This document shows, piece after piece, positions 1 through 9,371 of a DNA stretch of 64,000 nucleotides; within the stretch, counting starts at the first letter, position 1, and each line of letters opens with the position of its first letter. The position numbers were made by a program, and so were the translations under genes. The notes beneath the pieces were generated by a model. It was not told the origin of the DNA. It saw only the letters and a list, made by a program, of their open reading frames with translations, and ran no database searches. The DNA comes from Pisolithus tinctorius (taxonomy: Eukaryota > Basidiomycota > Agaricomycetes > Boletales > Pisolithaceae): NCBI GenBank assembly GCA_024663395.1, contig JANFAH010000011.1:310001-374000 (forward strand), written 5' to 3'.

Positions 1-481
1 CCCTCGGCCTCCTGCCCTTTGTTACTGGCCCTCTCGGCCCCGGTTTGATTCAGCCACCTCATCCGGACTTGTCTAGACCTGTTACTAGGTTTGGACCGGT
101 CCTGGCTCTCCTCAGACCTTTTCTGTTCCTTACAGACCCCTCCTGGGTCTCCCATCCATTGTCCCAGTGCTGCACTAGTCACCTCGGCCTCGGGATGGTG
201 CTTGTCCTTTGGACTTGTACCAGGCCTCAGCTCCGGTGGTCTTAGCTAGTGCATGACACCTCCATTTCGGTCTAGGACCGGTCTGCCAGCCCTCTGGCCC
301 TTAGCCCGGTCCTGACCTCTTTTCTGGCCTCACTTTTCACTTAGAGGCACCCCCTGGGCATGCTAGCCCTTTGGACTTGCTCCTGACCCCCGATTTTCGG
401 TCTAGGACCGGTCTGCTGGTTCTCCAGCCCCTATCCCGGTCCCGGACCTCATTTCCGGTCCTTTCCCTGTCCTCTGTCCAT

Positions 482-667
482 CCCAGGATCCTAACCGGGT
501 TAACAGGTTGGTAACTCTGTACTCTGGAAGCCAAAACCGGTAGTCTCGGTTGAGACAAAACAATTAGAGTCTACCCCAGGATCCTAACTGGGTCAACAAG
601 TTGGTACTCTGGTACACCAGAAGCCAAACTGGTGGTCTCAGTAGAGACAAATCAATTAGTGCTACAC
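482..667. repeat. Two tandem copies of a 93-bp unit
   Basis: Copy 1 (482-574) and copy 2 (575-667) both begin CCCAGGATCCTAAC and stay aligned through GGTTGGTA, GAAGCCAAA, GAGACAAA and CAATTAG. The copies differ at scattered positions, so this is an old local duplication inside the pyrimidine-rich element. Confidence 0.8.
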
Positions 668-3600
668 TCCGGTCCCCATAGCAGTCCTCCTGGCTTGTCC
701 TGCCAGACCCATGGCTTCACCAGGCTTTACAGCCCAGACTCGCCAGCTCCGGTCCCCTTGTGGCCCTGGCTTGTCCTGCCAAACCCTGCTGGACCCCCAA
801 CTTCCCTCAGACTCACCTGGCTGTTCAGCCCTGGACTGGACTTGCTAACTCTGGTCCCCCTATTTGTGCCCGCTTTTCCCACCTCTGGGCTCCTTTATGA
901 CCGGTCTCCTGAGTTCCAGTCTTCCCTCCTGCACTAGGCCTTGTCAGCCCTTGTCTGGCCTGTTATCTCCGGACTTCCTTAGAGCCCCTGACTGGTCTTG
1001 CTGACTCCGGCTTTCTTTCTCTTTTCTGCGGTGTTCATCTCCAGGCCTCCCTTGGCCTCTGATACCCCTTCGGTAGCTCTATGCTACTCCCTCTGTCACT
1101 CATTTGGCCTTTGGGCCTCTCCCTCCTCCCAGAACTACCCCTGTCCTCTACCCCAGTGCTATGGTCTTGACCTAGCACCTCTTTCTGGTCCTTGGTGGAC
1201 CTGGCCTTGGTTCTCTCTCGGTCTCTGACCCCTGTTTTAATCGGCCTTGTCAACCCGTTAGGAACTGAAGTATCTTGGTTGTAGGGAACCGACTAGCCCA
1301 CTCAATAGGCACCCGTTGGTAGCCAAGTGTAGTGCAGTCACCTATCCCCACCTAATACTAAAGTTTGCTAACCCCCCTGATGTCAACCCCGCCTTGGAGC
1401 ATGAATTTGCTTGCAAGACACCCCGGGCTTCAGCCCATCTGACAAACCCCCGACTCTGCCGGTCTGTTTCCCAGCTCACCCACTCGCCCCGGAACTTGTA
1501 TGTTTGCGAGGCCCCTTCGGGTACCAGCTGACCCCTCACCTTCCCCTAACCAACCATTGCCACTGTCACCCCACCATTGACTCCGGAACTCTGGTCCTAC
1601 CCACTCTCCTGACTCCAGTCTTACCAGTTGTCTTTTGGCCTGCCGGTCTTCACTGGCCTTCCGGTTTCCTCTCGGGCTCTGGTTCCGGCCTTCATACCCT
1701 CACCTGTGACTCCGACACTCCTTACTATCCCCATACCAGTCCGGCCTGCTCTGCCGGCCTTGTATCTCCGGTTTTAAAGCTTTTCCGGCCTTGAAAAAGC
1801 TTCCCCAAACTGGTCTTAACACCTGTTAAGCTGGTCTTGGCATTCTCAGTACTCAGACTTGCAACTCCGGTGGTAGTACTCCTACTACCTGTCCAGTACT
1901 CCTCTCAGTGGTCCTAGCCCACACCTTGTACCCCTGTAGACTTGGGAAGTCTACCCTAAGAGGGGGATAAGGGACCTTGCTAGTGACCTACTCTCTTCCA
2001 AACTCCTGTCTGCTACCTCTCCGGTGCCCTCAGCACAACCCTGCTCAGTCCCTGCACACCGGTTCCCAGTTCCTTGGCCCGGTCCTTGCATACTGAAACA
2101 CTCCTGAACCACCTGCCCTGGGTTGCTCCCAGCCCCTGACACTTGTGTTGGAACTCCAGTCTCACTGTCTTGGTAGTCCTCAGCCTTGGTGGTTGTGTGT
2201 TCACCGGTCTCACCAGTCTCGGCCTCCTGTTGTCAGCCTTTTGGCTGGACAACCCCTATGCCTCACCCGGTCTCCAGACCCCCTGAACCGGTCCTCCAGT
2301 GGCTTTTGGCCCTCGGGCTTCTTGCCACCGGAAAACCCACTTCCAACCAACTCCGGACACCCCTAAACCGGACTCAACACCTGGACTCACTTCCTGCCGA
2401 CATCCCTAGGCCTTCATTGAACCGGTTTTATGACCTGCTGGTCTCCGGTTCATGCCTAGCTATGTCCAGCCCTCCAGTCTTTGTGCAAACTCAACTCTCG
2501 CTGTCCTAGACAGCCTCCCCAGTCCCTCACTGTCCTCCAGAAGCCCATCTGGCCTGTTCCAAGGTGCTCGGCACTTGGGCTTGCCACTTCCGGCCTCGGG
2601 TTTACACCCTGCTACCCCTGGTTACCCCGGTCTCAGTGTTAGCCTGTCGGCCTACACTGTTTTGGCCTCCAGTTGTCAGCCCACCAGCTAGAAGGCACCT
2701 CAGGTCACCTCTAGCCACCCCAAACCCCTCCGACTCCTTCAGACCGACCTTCAGCTGGTTGCTCCGGCCCGGCCCAACTCCAGACCGGTCTCCCTTTGGA
2801 TTTCCGGCCTTACAGCCCCATCCAGGTTGAGACTGATTCCCCATAGCCTTTCTAGCCCTTTTAGCCCTTACTGGCTCCCGACTGGTCCCCACCCAGCTTT
2901 TCTAACCCTCCCTGACCATTAGACCGGTCTCCAGCTGCCCCTTCCGGTCCTCTCTGACCCTCAGACCGGTTCCCAGCCTCCCAGGCCTTCTGTTCCCTTG
3001 ACCGGTCTTCGGTCTTGCTGTTTTCCCCAGACCAGTCACTTTAGCACAACTGGCTCCACCACTCCCAGTCTCGGTCTCTGGCTTTTGCCACCCCCGGCCT
3101 GAGCCACCCTCAGTCTCAGCCTTCGGCTTTGACCCCTGTCTCTGTCTCGGTTTCCTGTTTCCTTGTCATATGTTTTCTTGGTTTTCTGTTATCTGTTTTC
3201 TTTTTCTGTAGATACACACTTTCAGACCCCTGTGACCCCCTGGAGCAGACCTTGGACCCGTCCTGGCCTTCTTGGCACTTCTTGAAACCCTCTGTACCCC
3301 TGCAACATACTCCCAGTCCAACCAGTGCATTGCTAGACCAGTTTTCCCGGCCTTTGTGTCTTTCCGGTGTCACTCAGCAGCACACTGGTACACCCCTGGC
3401 CTGTCTTTTGGTCATCTCCAGACCTCTCTGGACCCTCTCGGCCTCCATGTTGCCCTGAACCAGCTTTGAAGCACACCTCTGGCCCTAGTGGCACACTCCT
3501 GCACACCCCTAGGCCTTACCTGGTTGTTCCCAGCCTTCAGTTTGCCTTCACCCAGCTCCAAAGTGCAACTCCGGCCCTCTGAGACATCGGCCTCAGCTTT

Positions 3601-3954
3601 CGCTATCTCTGGAAACCCCTGTCCAGCCGGTCTAGTCACTCCCAGACTCGGCTTTGCCCTGTCCCGGCCTGTGGAACCATCTGGCAGCCTCCTAGACCGG
3701 TCTCTGGCCCTCCTTGTTGTTGCTTCTCCAGTCTCGGGTTCCCAGAACACCCCTCGGACTTGACCCATGCCCCTAAACCCAGCTTGTGCCATTCTGATCT
3801 GAGCTACTGGACCTCCGGTCATCACTGTCCTGTTTCCCAGCCCTCGGGCTCTCCCTTGGCACTGTGTGTGCACTCGGACTCACTCCGAGTCATGCGACCT
3901 CACTGCATAACCCTCTGGGCATATTTCCCTATGGAACCTCAAGGGTTCGGTTCC

Positions 3955-3967
3955 TAAGAGGGGGATA
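3955..3967 (+). other. Polypurine tract before LTR
   Basis: TAAGAGGGGGATA lies just 5' of the LTR that starts at 3969, the position of a plus-strand primer (PPT) in an LTR retrotransposon. An identical 13-mer occurs at 1957-1969 without an LTR after it. Confidence 0.6.
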
Positions 3968-3968
3968 C

Positions 3969-4669
3969 TGTCATATCCATGACTCTCGGACTCGGACTCA
4001 GCCCAGTCCGGACCCCTAGCCCCTAACTCCGGTCAACTCTGGTCCTAGTCCAGCCTAGAAAACCCAAACCCAGCCCTAGATAACTCAACTCCAGCCTGCA
4101 TAACTCAAGTCCGGTGTTTTACCCCTATCTCCGGTCCGTTTCGGCCTCCCGGCCTTGCGCTGCTCCACCCCGGTCCTCCTAGGTCCATGTCCAGGTCACC
4201 CAGACATAACTCCGGTCTGTTTCCCTTTGTTTGTACTATATTTAGTCTAGCCCGTTCATCTGACTTTTGCTTACTGTACAAATCCTGTGTCTGACCCCAG
4301 TATGCCAGTCACCCAGACTTTGGCTATTAGCCTCGGCACAGCCACTATGGCTATCCACTCTCTTGCTAATCTTCTTGCTAATAGCTTATTAACAAGTCCG
4401 GCTTCATGTTCTTTACTCCGGACCAGCCTCATGTATTTAACCCCTGTACATACTTCATAGCACCCTCAGTCAGAATATCAACTTAGTTCACCCCAAGTCC
4501 CCAGCTTAAGCCTGAGTTGACTCTCGGCTTTCGCTCCTGATCCCCCTCGGCTTTCTCTGACCTCAACCCGGCTTGCACAAGGGTCTAGCGCACGAGCTAA
4601 GACCAAGGGTTGTTGCCCCCGGCGCTCGGCCTTCGGCCTCCGACCCCCACCCCAGTCATGGACTTAACA
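3969..4669 (+). repeat. LTR (701 bp) of the pyrimidine-rich element
   Basis: The segment opens TGTCATATCCATGAC and closes GTCATGGACTTAACA, which are imperfect inverted repeats of each other with TG...CA ends. It follows directly on a polypurine tract. AT-rich stretches around 4241 and 4435 could serve as promoter elements. It remains C+T-rich and resembles the solo LTR at 15847 in its first 15 bases and in a late GAGCT/GCGCA segment, so the two may be related families. A target duplication cannot be tested because the other end is outside the window. Confidence 0.7.
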
Positions 4670-4811
4670 GTCGGGGTCAACAAATCGACCATTTCTATGC
4701 TAGGTGGTGGGCATTGCGCGGGTTGTTGGGCATGCCGCTTCAATAGTTTATGTGTTTTTGACTGTGGAGTTGGTTGTATAGACATTGCTGTAAACATTGA
4801 TCATTTATGAG

Positions 4812-5012
4812 ATGCCGCCCATTCGCATGATGTCTGAACCCCCGCCCATCCGCGCGATGTCTCACAATCCACCCATCTGCATGATGGCCTGAGTAGTTTT
4901 ACTTTTGTTGCAGTTTTTGATGCAAACCCTTTAGCTCTGAGTACCCGCCCAATCTATGATGTATAAGCACCCGCCCATTTGCAAAATCTTGGCAACACCG
5001 CCCGTCCAAAGT
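4812..5012. repeat. Cluster of degenerate CCGCCCAT repeats
   Basis: At least six imperfect copies of a motif like CGCCCATYCGCRYGATGTCT, first three closely spaced at about 4814-4885, then looser around 4944-5012. It lies just 3' of the minus-strand TET/JBP-type gene. Nothing coding is visible between 4670 and 5085. Confidence 0.6.
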
Positions 5013-5085
5013 TTGAGAGCCAGCATATCCTAATAAAATATGAGATCTGCATCACCTACTAAATCTTACATTAAATTTTGCAGCT

Positions 5086-6327
5086 TCAAATCAACAGTTC
5101 TCCAGTTGCAACTGGTCTAGGTAGTAGGTCGTCCATCCACAGTGATTGACACATGGGAACGTGCACCGACTGATGTACGTTGGCACACATGTAGTACGCC
5201 AGGCATGCTCTGTCACTGTCTACAGCTCCCACCCCATGCTCCAATGCTGAACCTGAAAATGAAATGATGGTCCCTGGGTTGTAGCGCAGCCGCAGATTCA
5301 GCATTGGAATGACAAAGTCCAAAGGCAGGTAGTCGCCCACGGTTACCAGCAGGTCATACCATGGATCCCATCCATTGATATCCCTGTGGTAACAAGTTGC
5401 CCGATTCACCATCACGGACATGCTGCTATACGTGGAGCTCCATATTGGCAGTATGGAGCTCATATCCGAATCCGCCCGCTGTTCCGCCTGTTTGCCAAGG
5501 CGGATCAACGCTTCCCTGCCATCTGCATACATTTGCGGGTGGATGACATGCAGGATCGCAGATAACAGGGCATTGGTGTCGGACATTTGGTCGACCCATT
5601 CCCTTGTAGAAGTGTTTTCTGTCCTGGATTTGAGCAGCTGTGAGGCCTCCGGGAAGCCATTTTGGGGCTTCAAGACGGATGAGCGCTTTATTTACAAGGC
5701 GAGCAATGATCACCCACCCCACGACCCTGTTGAAACCATGCAGGTGACAGGTTGATGGCGCCTTTCAACTCAGCATCATCGTGGAAATATGACTTGTCCA
5801 TCCGCCATGCCTGTGGGGAAGCCTTTATGCTCTCCTGCAGTGGTTCCCTCAGAAGATGAAGGCAGTTCCATACGTTGGCCTGCCATTCCATTCAGTCAGT
5901 AGAATATGAGATTCTGCATTTCCTTACCCTTCTTTTTGGGCTGAGAGCATCTGGCAAATACCATACGCAGATGGTGTTTGAGTCGGTCACCAGAATGGAC
6001 GGCTCAGTCACTTCCGCGTATCTCTCAGCAGCTTCTGCATTGCAGGTTTTTCCACCCCGATTTTTCCCAACGTTGACTGCGGAAAGATGAAAACTTCCAT
6101 CACACCATTATGATGGATGTACTTGGGCGACGATAGGCCTGTGAGATTACTGACGATATGCAATCCGCTTCACATAACACCGGAAATGGAATCAATATAT
6201 CTGGAAGGGCGCGAGGTCCGCTGAATACCTCCTCTTGAAACCTCGCTTTCATGTATGACGCAATGCAGTCTGTTAGTTCCATTCGCCATCCGTGGGGGAT
6301 TTTAGACATGTCTTGCGTAGTATTCAT
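5086..6327 (-). CDS. TET/JBP-family 2-oxoglutarate/Fe(II) dioxygenase
   Basis: Predicted four-exon gene: 6327-6174, 6076-5928, 5879-5718 and 5667-5086, with introns of 97, 48 and 50 nt. Joined, it gives an intact 348-residue frame. The last exon carries the double-stranded beta-helix core in family order: HRD (HxD iron ligands) in CYHRDINGWDPWYD, then VGDY, the LRYNPGT strand, the distal iron histidine in EHGV and the 2-oxoglutarate arginine in DSDRACLAYYM. This is the pattern of the expanded basidiomycete TET/JBP group, relatives of enzymes that oxidise 5-methylcytosine and often lie beside KDZ DNA transposons. The exon 1/2 junction (donor GTGAAG) is the least certain. No KDZ transposase is visible. 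Substrate and activity are inferred from the family only. The gene sits between two repeat clusters, with the 43-bp palindromic array immediately upstream of its start. Confidence 0.75.
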
Positions 6328-6423
6328 GCTTGGGGTGGATGAGGTCGGAGTTGTATAGCGGGCGAGCTGCTTGCAGCTTGTTGGAAAATTACAGCATGTT
6401 GGGACACCATACGTGCTATTGGT

Positions 6424-8055
6424 GTTGGGCCTGTCTTATGTTGCGACAGGGGTGGATCTTACTAGACAGACCTGTCCTTGTTTTATGGCGATATAAAAGA
6501 TATTACTGAAGGGCCATCCATACGTTATGACCATATAAATAATACTGCTGAAGGGCCTGTCATCCATGTGTTGTGACCTTGTAATTGATACTACTGATGG
6601 GCCCGTCCTTATGTTGCGGCAGGGGCGTATCTTTCTAGACAGGCCCATCCATGTGTTGTGACCGTGTAATTGATATTACTGATGGGCCCGTCTATGTGTT
6701 GTGACACTGTAAATGATATTACTGACAGGCCCGTCCTTATGTTGCGACAGGCATACATCTTGCTATTGATGGGCCTGTCCATGTGTTGTGACATTGTAAA
6801 TGATATCACTGACGGGCCTGTCTTTATGTTGCGACAGGCATACATGTTGCTATTGACGGGCCTGTCCATGTGTTGTGACATTGAAAATGATATTACTGAT
6901 GGGCCCGTCCTTATGTTGTGACAGGGGCGCATCTTACTAGACAGGCCCATCTATGTGTTGTGATATTGTAAATGATATTACTGACGGGCCTGTCTTTATG
7001 TTGCGACAGGCATACGTGTTGCTATTGATGGGCCCATCCATGTGTTGTGACATTGTAAATGATATTACTGATGGGCCCGTCTTTATGTTGCGACAGGCAT
7101 ACGTGTTGCTATTAGACGGGCCCGTCCATGTATTGTGACTGTGTAATTGATATTACTGACGGGCCCATCCTTATGTTGTGACAGGGGCGTATCTTACTAG
7201 ACGGGCCTGTCTATGTGCTGTGACACTGTAAATGATATTACTGACGGGCCCGTCTTTATGTTGTGACAGGCATACATGTTGCTATTGACAGGCCCATCCA
7301 TGTGCTGTGACCGTGTAATTGACCTTGCTGAAAGGCCCGTCTTTATGTTGTGACATGGGTGCATCTTACTAGACGGGCCTGTCCATGTGTTGTGACCCTG
7401 TAAATGATATATATTGAAGGGCCCGCCCATGTGTTGTGATGGTATAAATGATATTATGGAAGGGCCCGTCCATATGTTTTGATGCTATAAATGATATTAC
7501 TGATGGGCCCGTCTTTATGTTGCGGCAGGGATGCATCTTACTAGATGGGCCCGTCTATGTGCTGTGATGCTGTCAATGATATTACTGATGGGCCCGTCCT
7601 TATGTTGCGACAGGCGTACATCTTGCTATGGACGGGCCCGTCTATATGTTGTGACAGTGGTATATTATCCCAAAGATGGGCCCTTCCATATGCTGCCAAC
7701 TCTGTAATCTATCATAGAGGGGCCCCTCTTTATGTTGTGACCCTATAAAGCATATGACGGGCGGGCCCGTCCATATGTTGCGACCTTCTTCATGATACAA
7801 TAGGCGGGCCCGTCCATGTCTTACAGTAGCTCAGCATACTTACTTGGTCACGGGCCCGTCTATATGTTGCAGCATCCTTACCCTCCACAGGCCCTCCCAT
7901 ATGTTGTGGAATTGCACTTACGGGCCCATACATATGTTGCTCTCACTATAGGCCCTCAGGCCTGTCCATGTGTCATGGCTAATCTATTTAGACGGGCCCA
8001 TCGCGGGGTCTATATAAGTGTTGGCATTTTGGCATGCAGGCTACCTATATGTTGT
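6424..8055. repeat. 43-bp tandem array with GACGGGCCCGTC palindrome
   Basis: Roughly 1.6 kb of tandem units. Starts of the conserved GAYGGGCC motif fall at 6595, 6638, 6681, 6724, 6768, 6811, 6855, 6898 and 6940, a 42-44 bp period. Many units centre on the perfect palindrome GACGGGCCCGTC, followed by ATGTGTTGTGAC or TTATGTTGCGACAGG. In the best-preserved part two unit types alternate (one with GTAAATGATATTACT, one with CATACATGTTGCTATT), giving an ~86-bp higher-order repeat. Units degrade toward both edges, especially 7640-8055. Open frames across it are products of the repeat and were discarded. Confidence 0.85.
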
Positions 8056-8946
8056 GACTAAATGGACTACATGGGGTCATTTCAATTAATCTTTCTGGAT
8101 GGACAGGCTGAATGCCTGCACTAAGTTCTCTCACAAACTGCAATACCCAGGGTCAGCAGACGGTTTAGATCTGTCGTTGGGTAGACTTGATGCATGACAG
8201 CTGCACACCTAGTGAGAGTAGATGGTCAGTGTTCCATCACAGAGAAGCCCACATGTATGGACATATTGACTCAGACAACTGTTCGCACTGCTCTCAAGGA
8301 AATTCAGGAGGCTGGTAATGGGGAGTGCACAGAGTTCGAGGGTGGTTCTAAACTCTACAAGCTCCGCACTGGCACGTGCCATTTACGACTTGAGAATGTT
8401 TTATTCACATCCTTACCGAGTGCTTTATATCCCACCCTTCCGCCTTTTGTTTCTTTGGAAGAAAGTGGTTATCACAATATACCTTATTTTGGGGATTGAT
8501 TTCGTTTGGTTATGACTTGCATGGAATATTCTATCCGAGCGCAGGAGCCACTGCATCATGAGGAGCCTAGGGAGTTCATCCGAGAAGAGAACGAACGCTT
8601 ATCGATCGTCCGTGCCGTTGTGGTTGGAGAATTTGGAGTCCAGCTTTTTCCAGTACCACATTTTTTTCGTAGTTTACTTCCAGCTGCTCCGTGTACATAT
8701 CAAGTTGCGCCAGCCTCAGTCAAAATCTGGTTCTGAATGGTACTACATACAATCGTTCTCAGTCGATCGAAGCATTCTTGCTCCGTATACTGGCAGTCAA
8801 TGGCATGCTGTCCAGCAAGTGTACAGCAAACACAGTTTTTTTGGTTGTATGCACAAGCAGTGTGGTGATTGAATTGCAAGCAGTGGGGGTTTCTGCTCAT
8901 GCATGAAGCATCACGAGAGGAACCAATCACATGGATATACCACCAT
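8056..8946. other. Unassigned flank of element A, possible LINE ORF1 relic
   Basis: No complete gene is recognised. On the minus strand at about 8912-8720 there is a Cys/His-rich segment (CLQFNHHTAC, then NCVCCTLAGQHAIDC, then ECFDRL) that recalls the zinc knuckles of non-LTR retrotransposon ORF1/gag proteins, but the spacing is damaged and no reverse transcriptase follows. A plus-strand open frame at 8194-8499 has no recognisable features. Confidence 0.3.
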
Positions 8947-9235
8947 TGTAAGGACTCGGTCCGACGCTGTCGACCGTTTGTTTGGATGGTGAATTCTCTA
9001 TGACAGTCTTACTTATCATCTCATTTGTTTCTTGATCCTACTTTACCCGTAGCAGTACTCTGACATATTTCGTGCCTGCTCTCTAACCTATAAAATGGCC
9101 TATGTAGCATACTGTATGGGGACTCTCTTTTCTACCTCAAATCAAACAGACCTTTCACTCTGGAAACAAGTAGTATTTAAGAAGAATCCTGGTGTGGTGT
9201 CGTTGCAAGTCTTATAACTTCGCATCGCCATTACA
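8947..9235 (+). repeat. 5' LTR of element A
   Basis: 289 bp, TGTAA...TTACA. A TATA-like CCTATAAAATGG near 9088 precedes a likely transcription start in the GTATGGGGACTC region. It matches the 3' LTR except for 4 transitions. Confidence 0.93.
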
Positions 9236-9371
9236 TATTTTTTTCCGGTCCCAAACAGTCAAAAGAAAACTTGAACTCTAAACAAACCCCTTCGATACCT
9301 TCTCAACCATCCGCAGGCTGATCCCCTGTCGACACTCGAGTAAGTATCCAAAAACACTTAACAAAAAAGAA

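Larger units (their letters stand above)
1..3968. repeat. Pyrimidine-rich interior of a probable non-autonomous LTR element
   Basis: About 4 kb whose plus strand is strongly C+T-rich and studded with variants of CCGGTC, CTGGTC and CCAGTC. No reading frame on either strand gives a recognisable protein; the open frames (up to 153 codons, minus strand) are low in complexity and look accidental. The stretch ends in a polypurine tract followed directly by an LTR, so I read it as the interior of an LTR element whose left part lies outside the window. It could be a large non-autonomous derivative or a very old decayed copy. Short internal repeats occur, for example the same 22-bp segment with the core TCTAGGACCGG near 265 and 394. 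Confidence 0.5.

Noticed and set aside
3412..3873. 153-codon minus-strand frame in the pyrimidine-rich region
   Set aside because: Low complexity, no domain, and explained by base composition.
6670..7138. Open frames encoding repeated MCCD...ND(I)TDGPV peptides
   Set aside because: They are translations of the 43-bp array; the unit length and phase create them on both strands.
6424..8055. CRISPR-like regular spacing
   Set aside because: Repeats are contiguous tandem units with diverged copies and no unique spacers, in a eukaryotic genome.
8194..8499. 101-codon plus frame near element A
   Set aside because: No recognisable domain, splice signals or neighbours to support it.
4670..8946. A KDZ transposase accompanying the TET/JBP-type gene
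   Set aside because: I looked for it on both strands on either side and saw no coding sequence that could be one.
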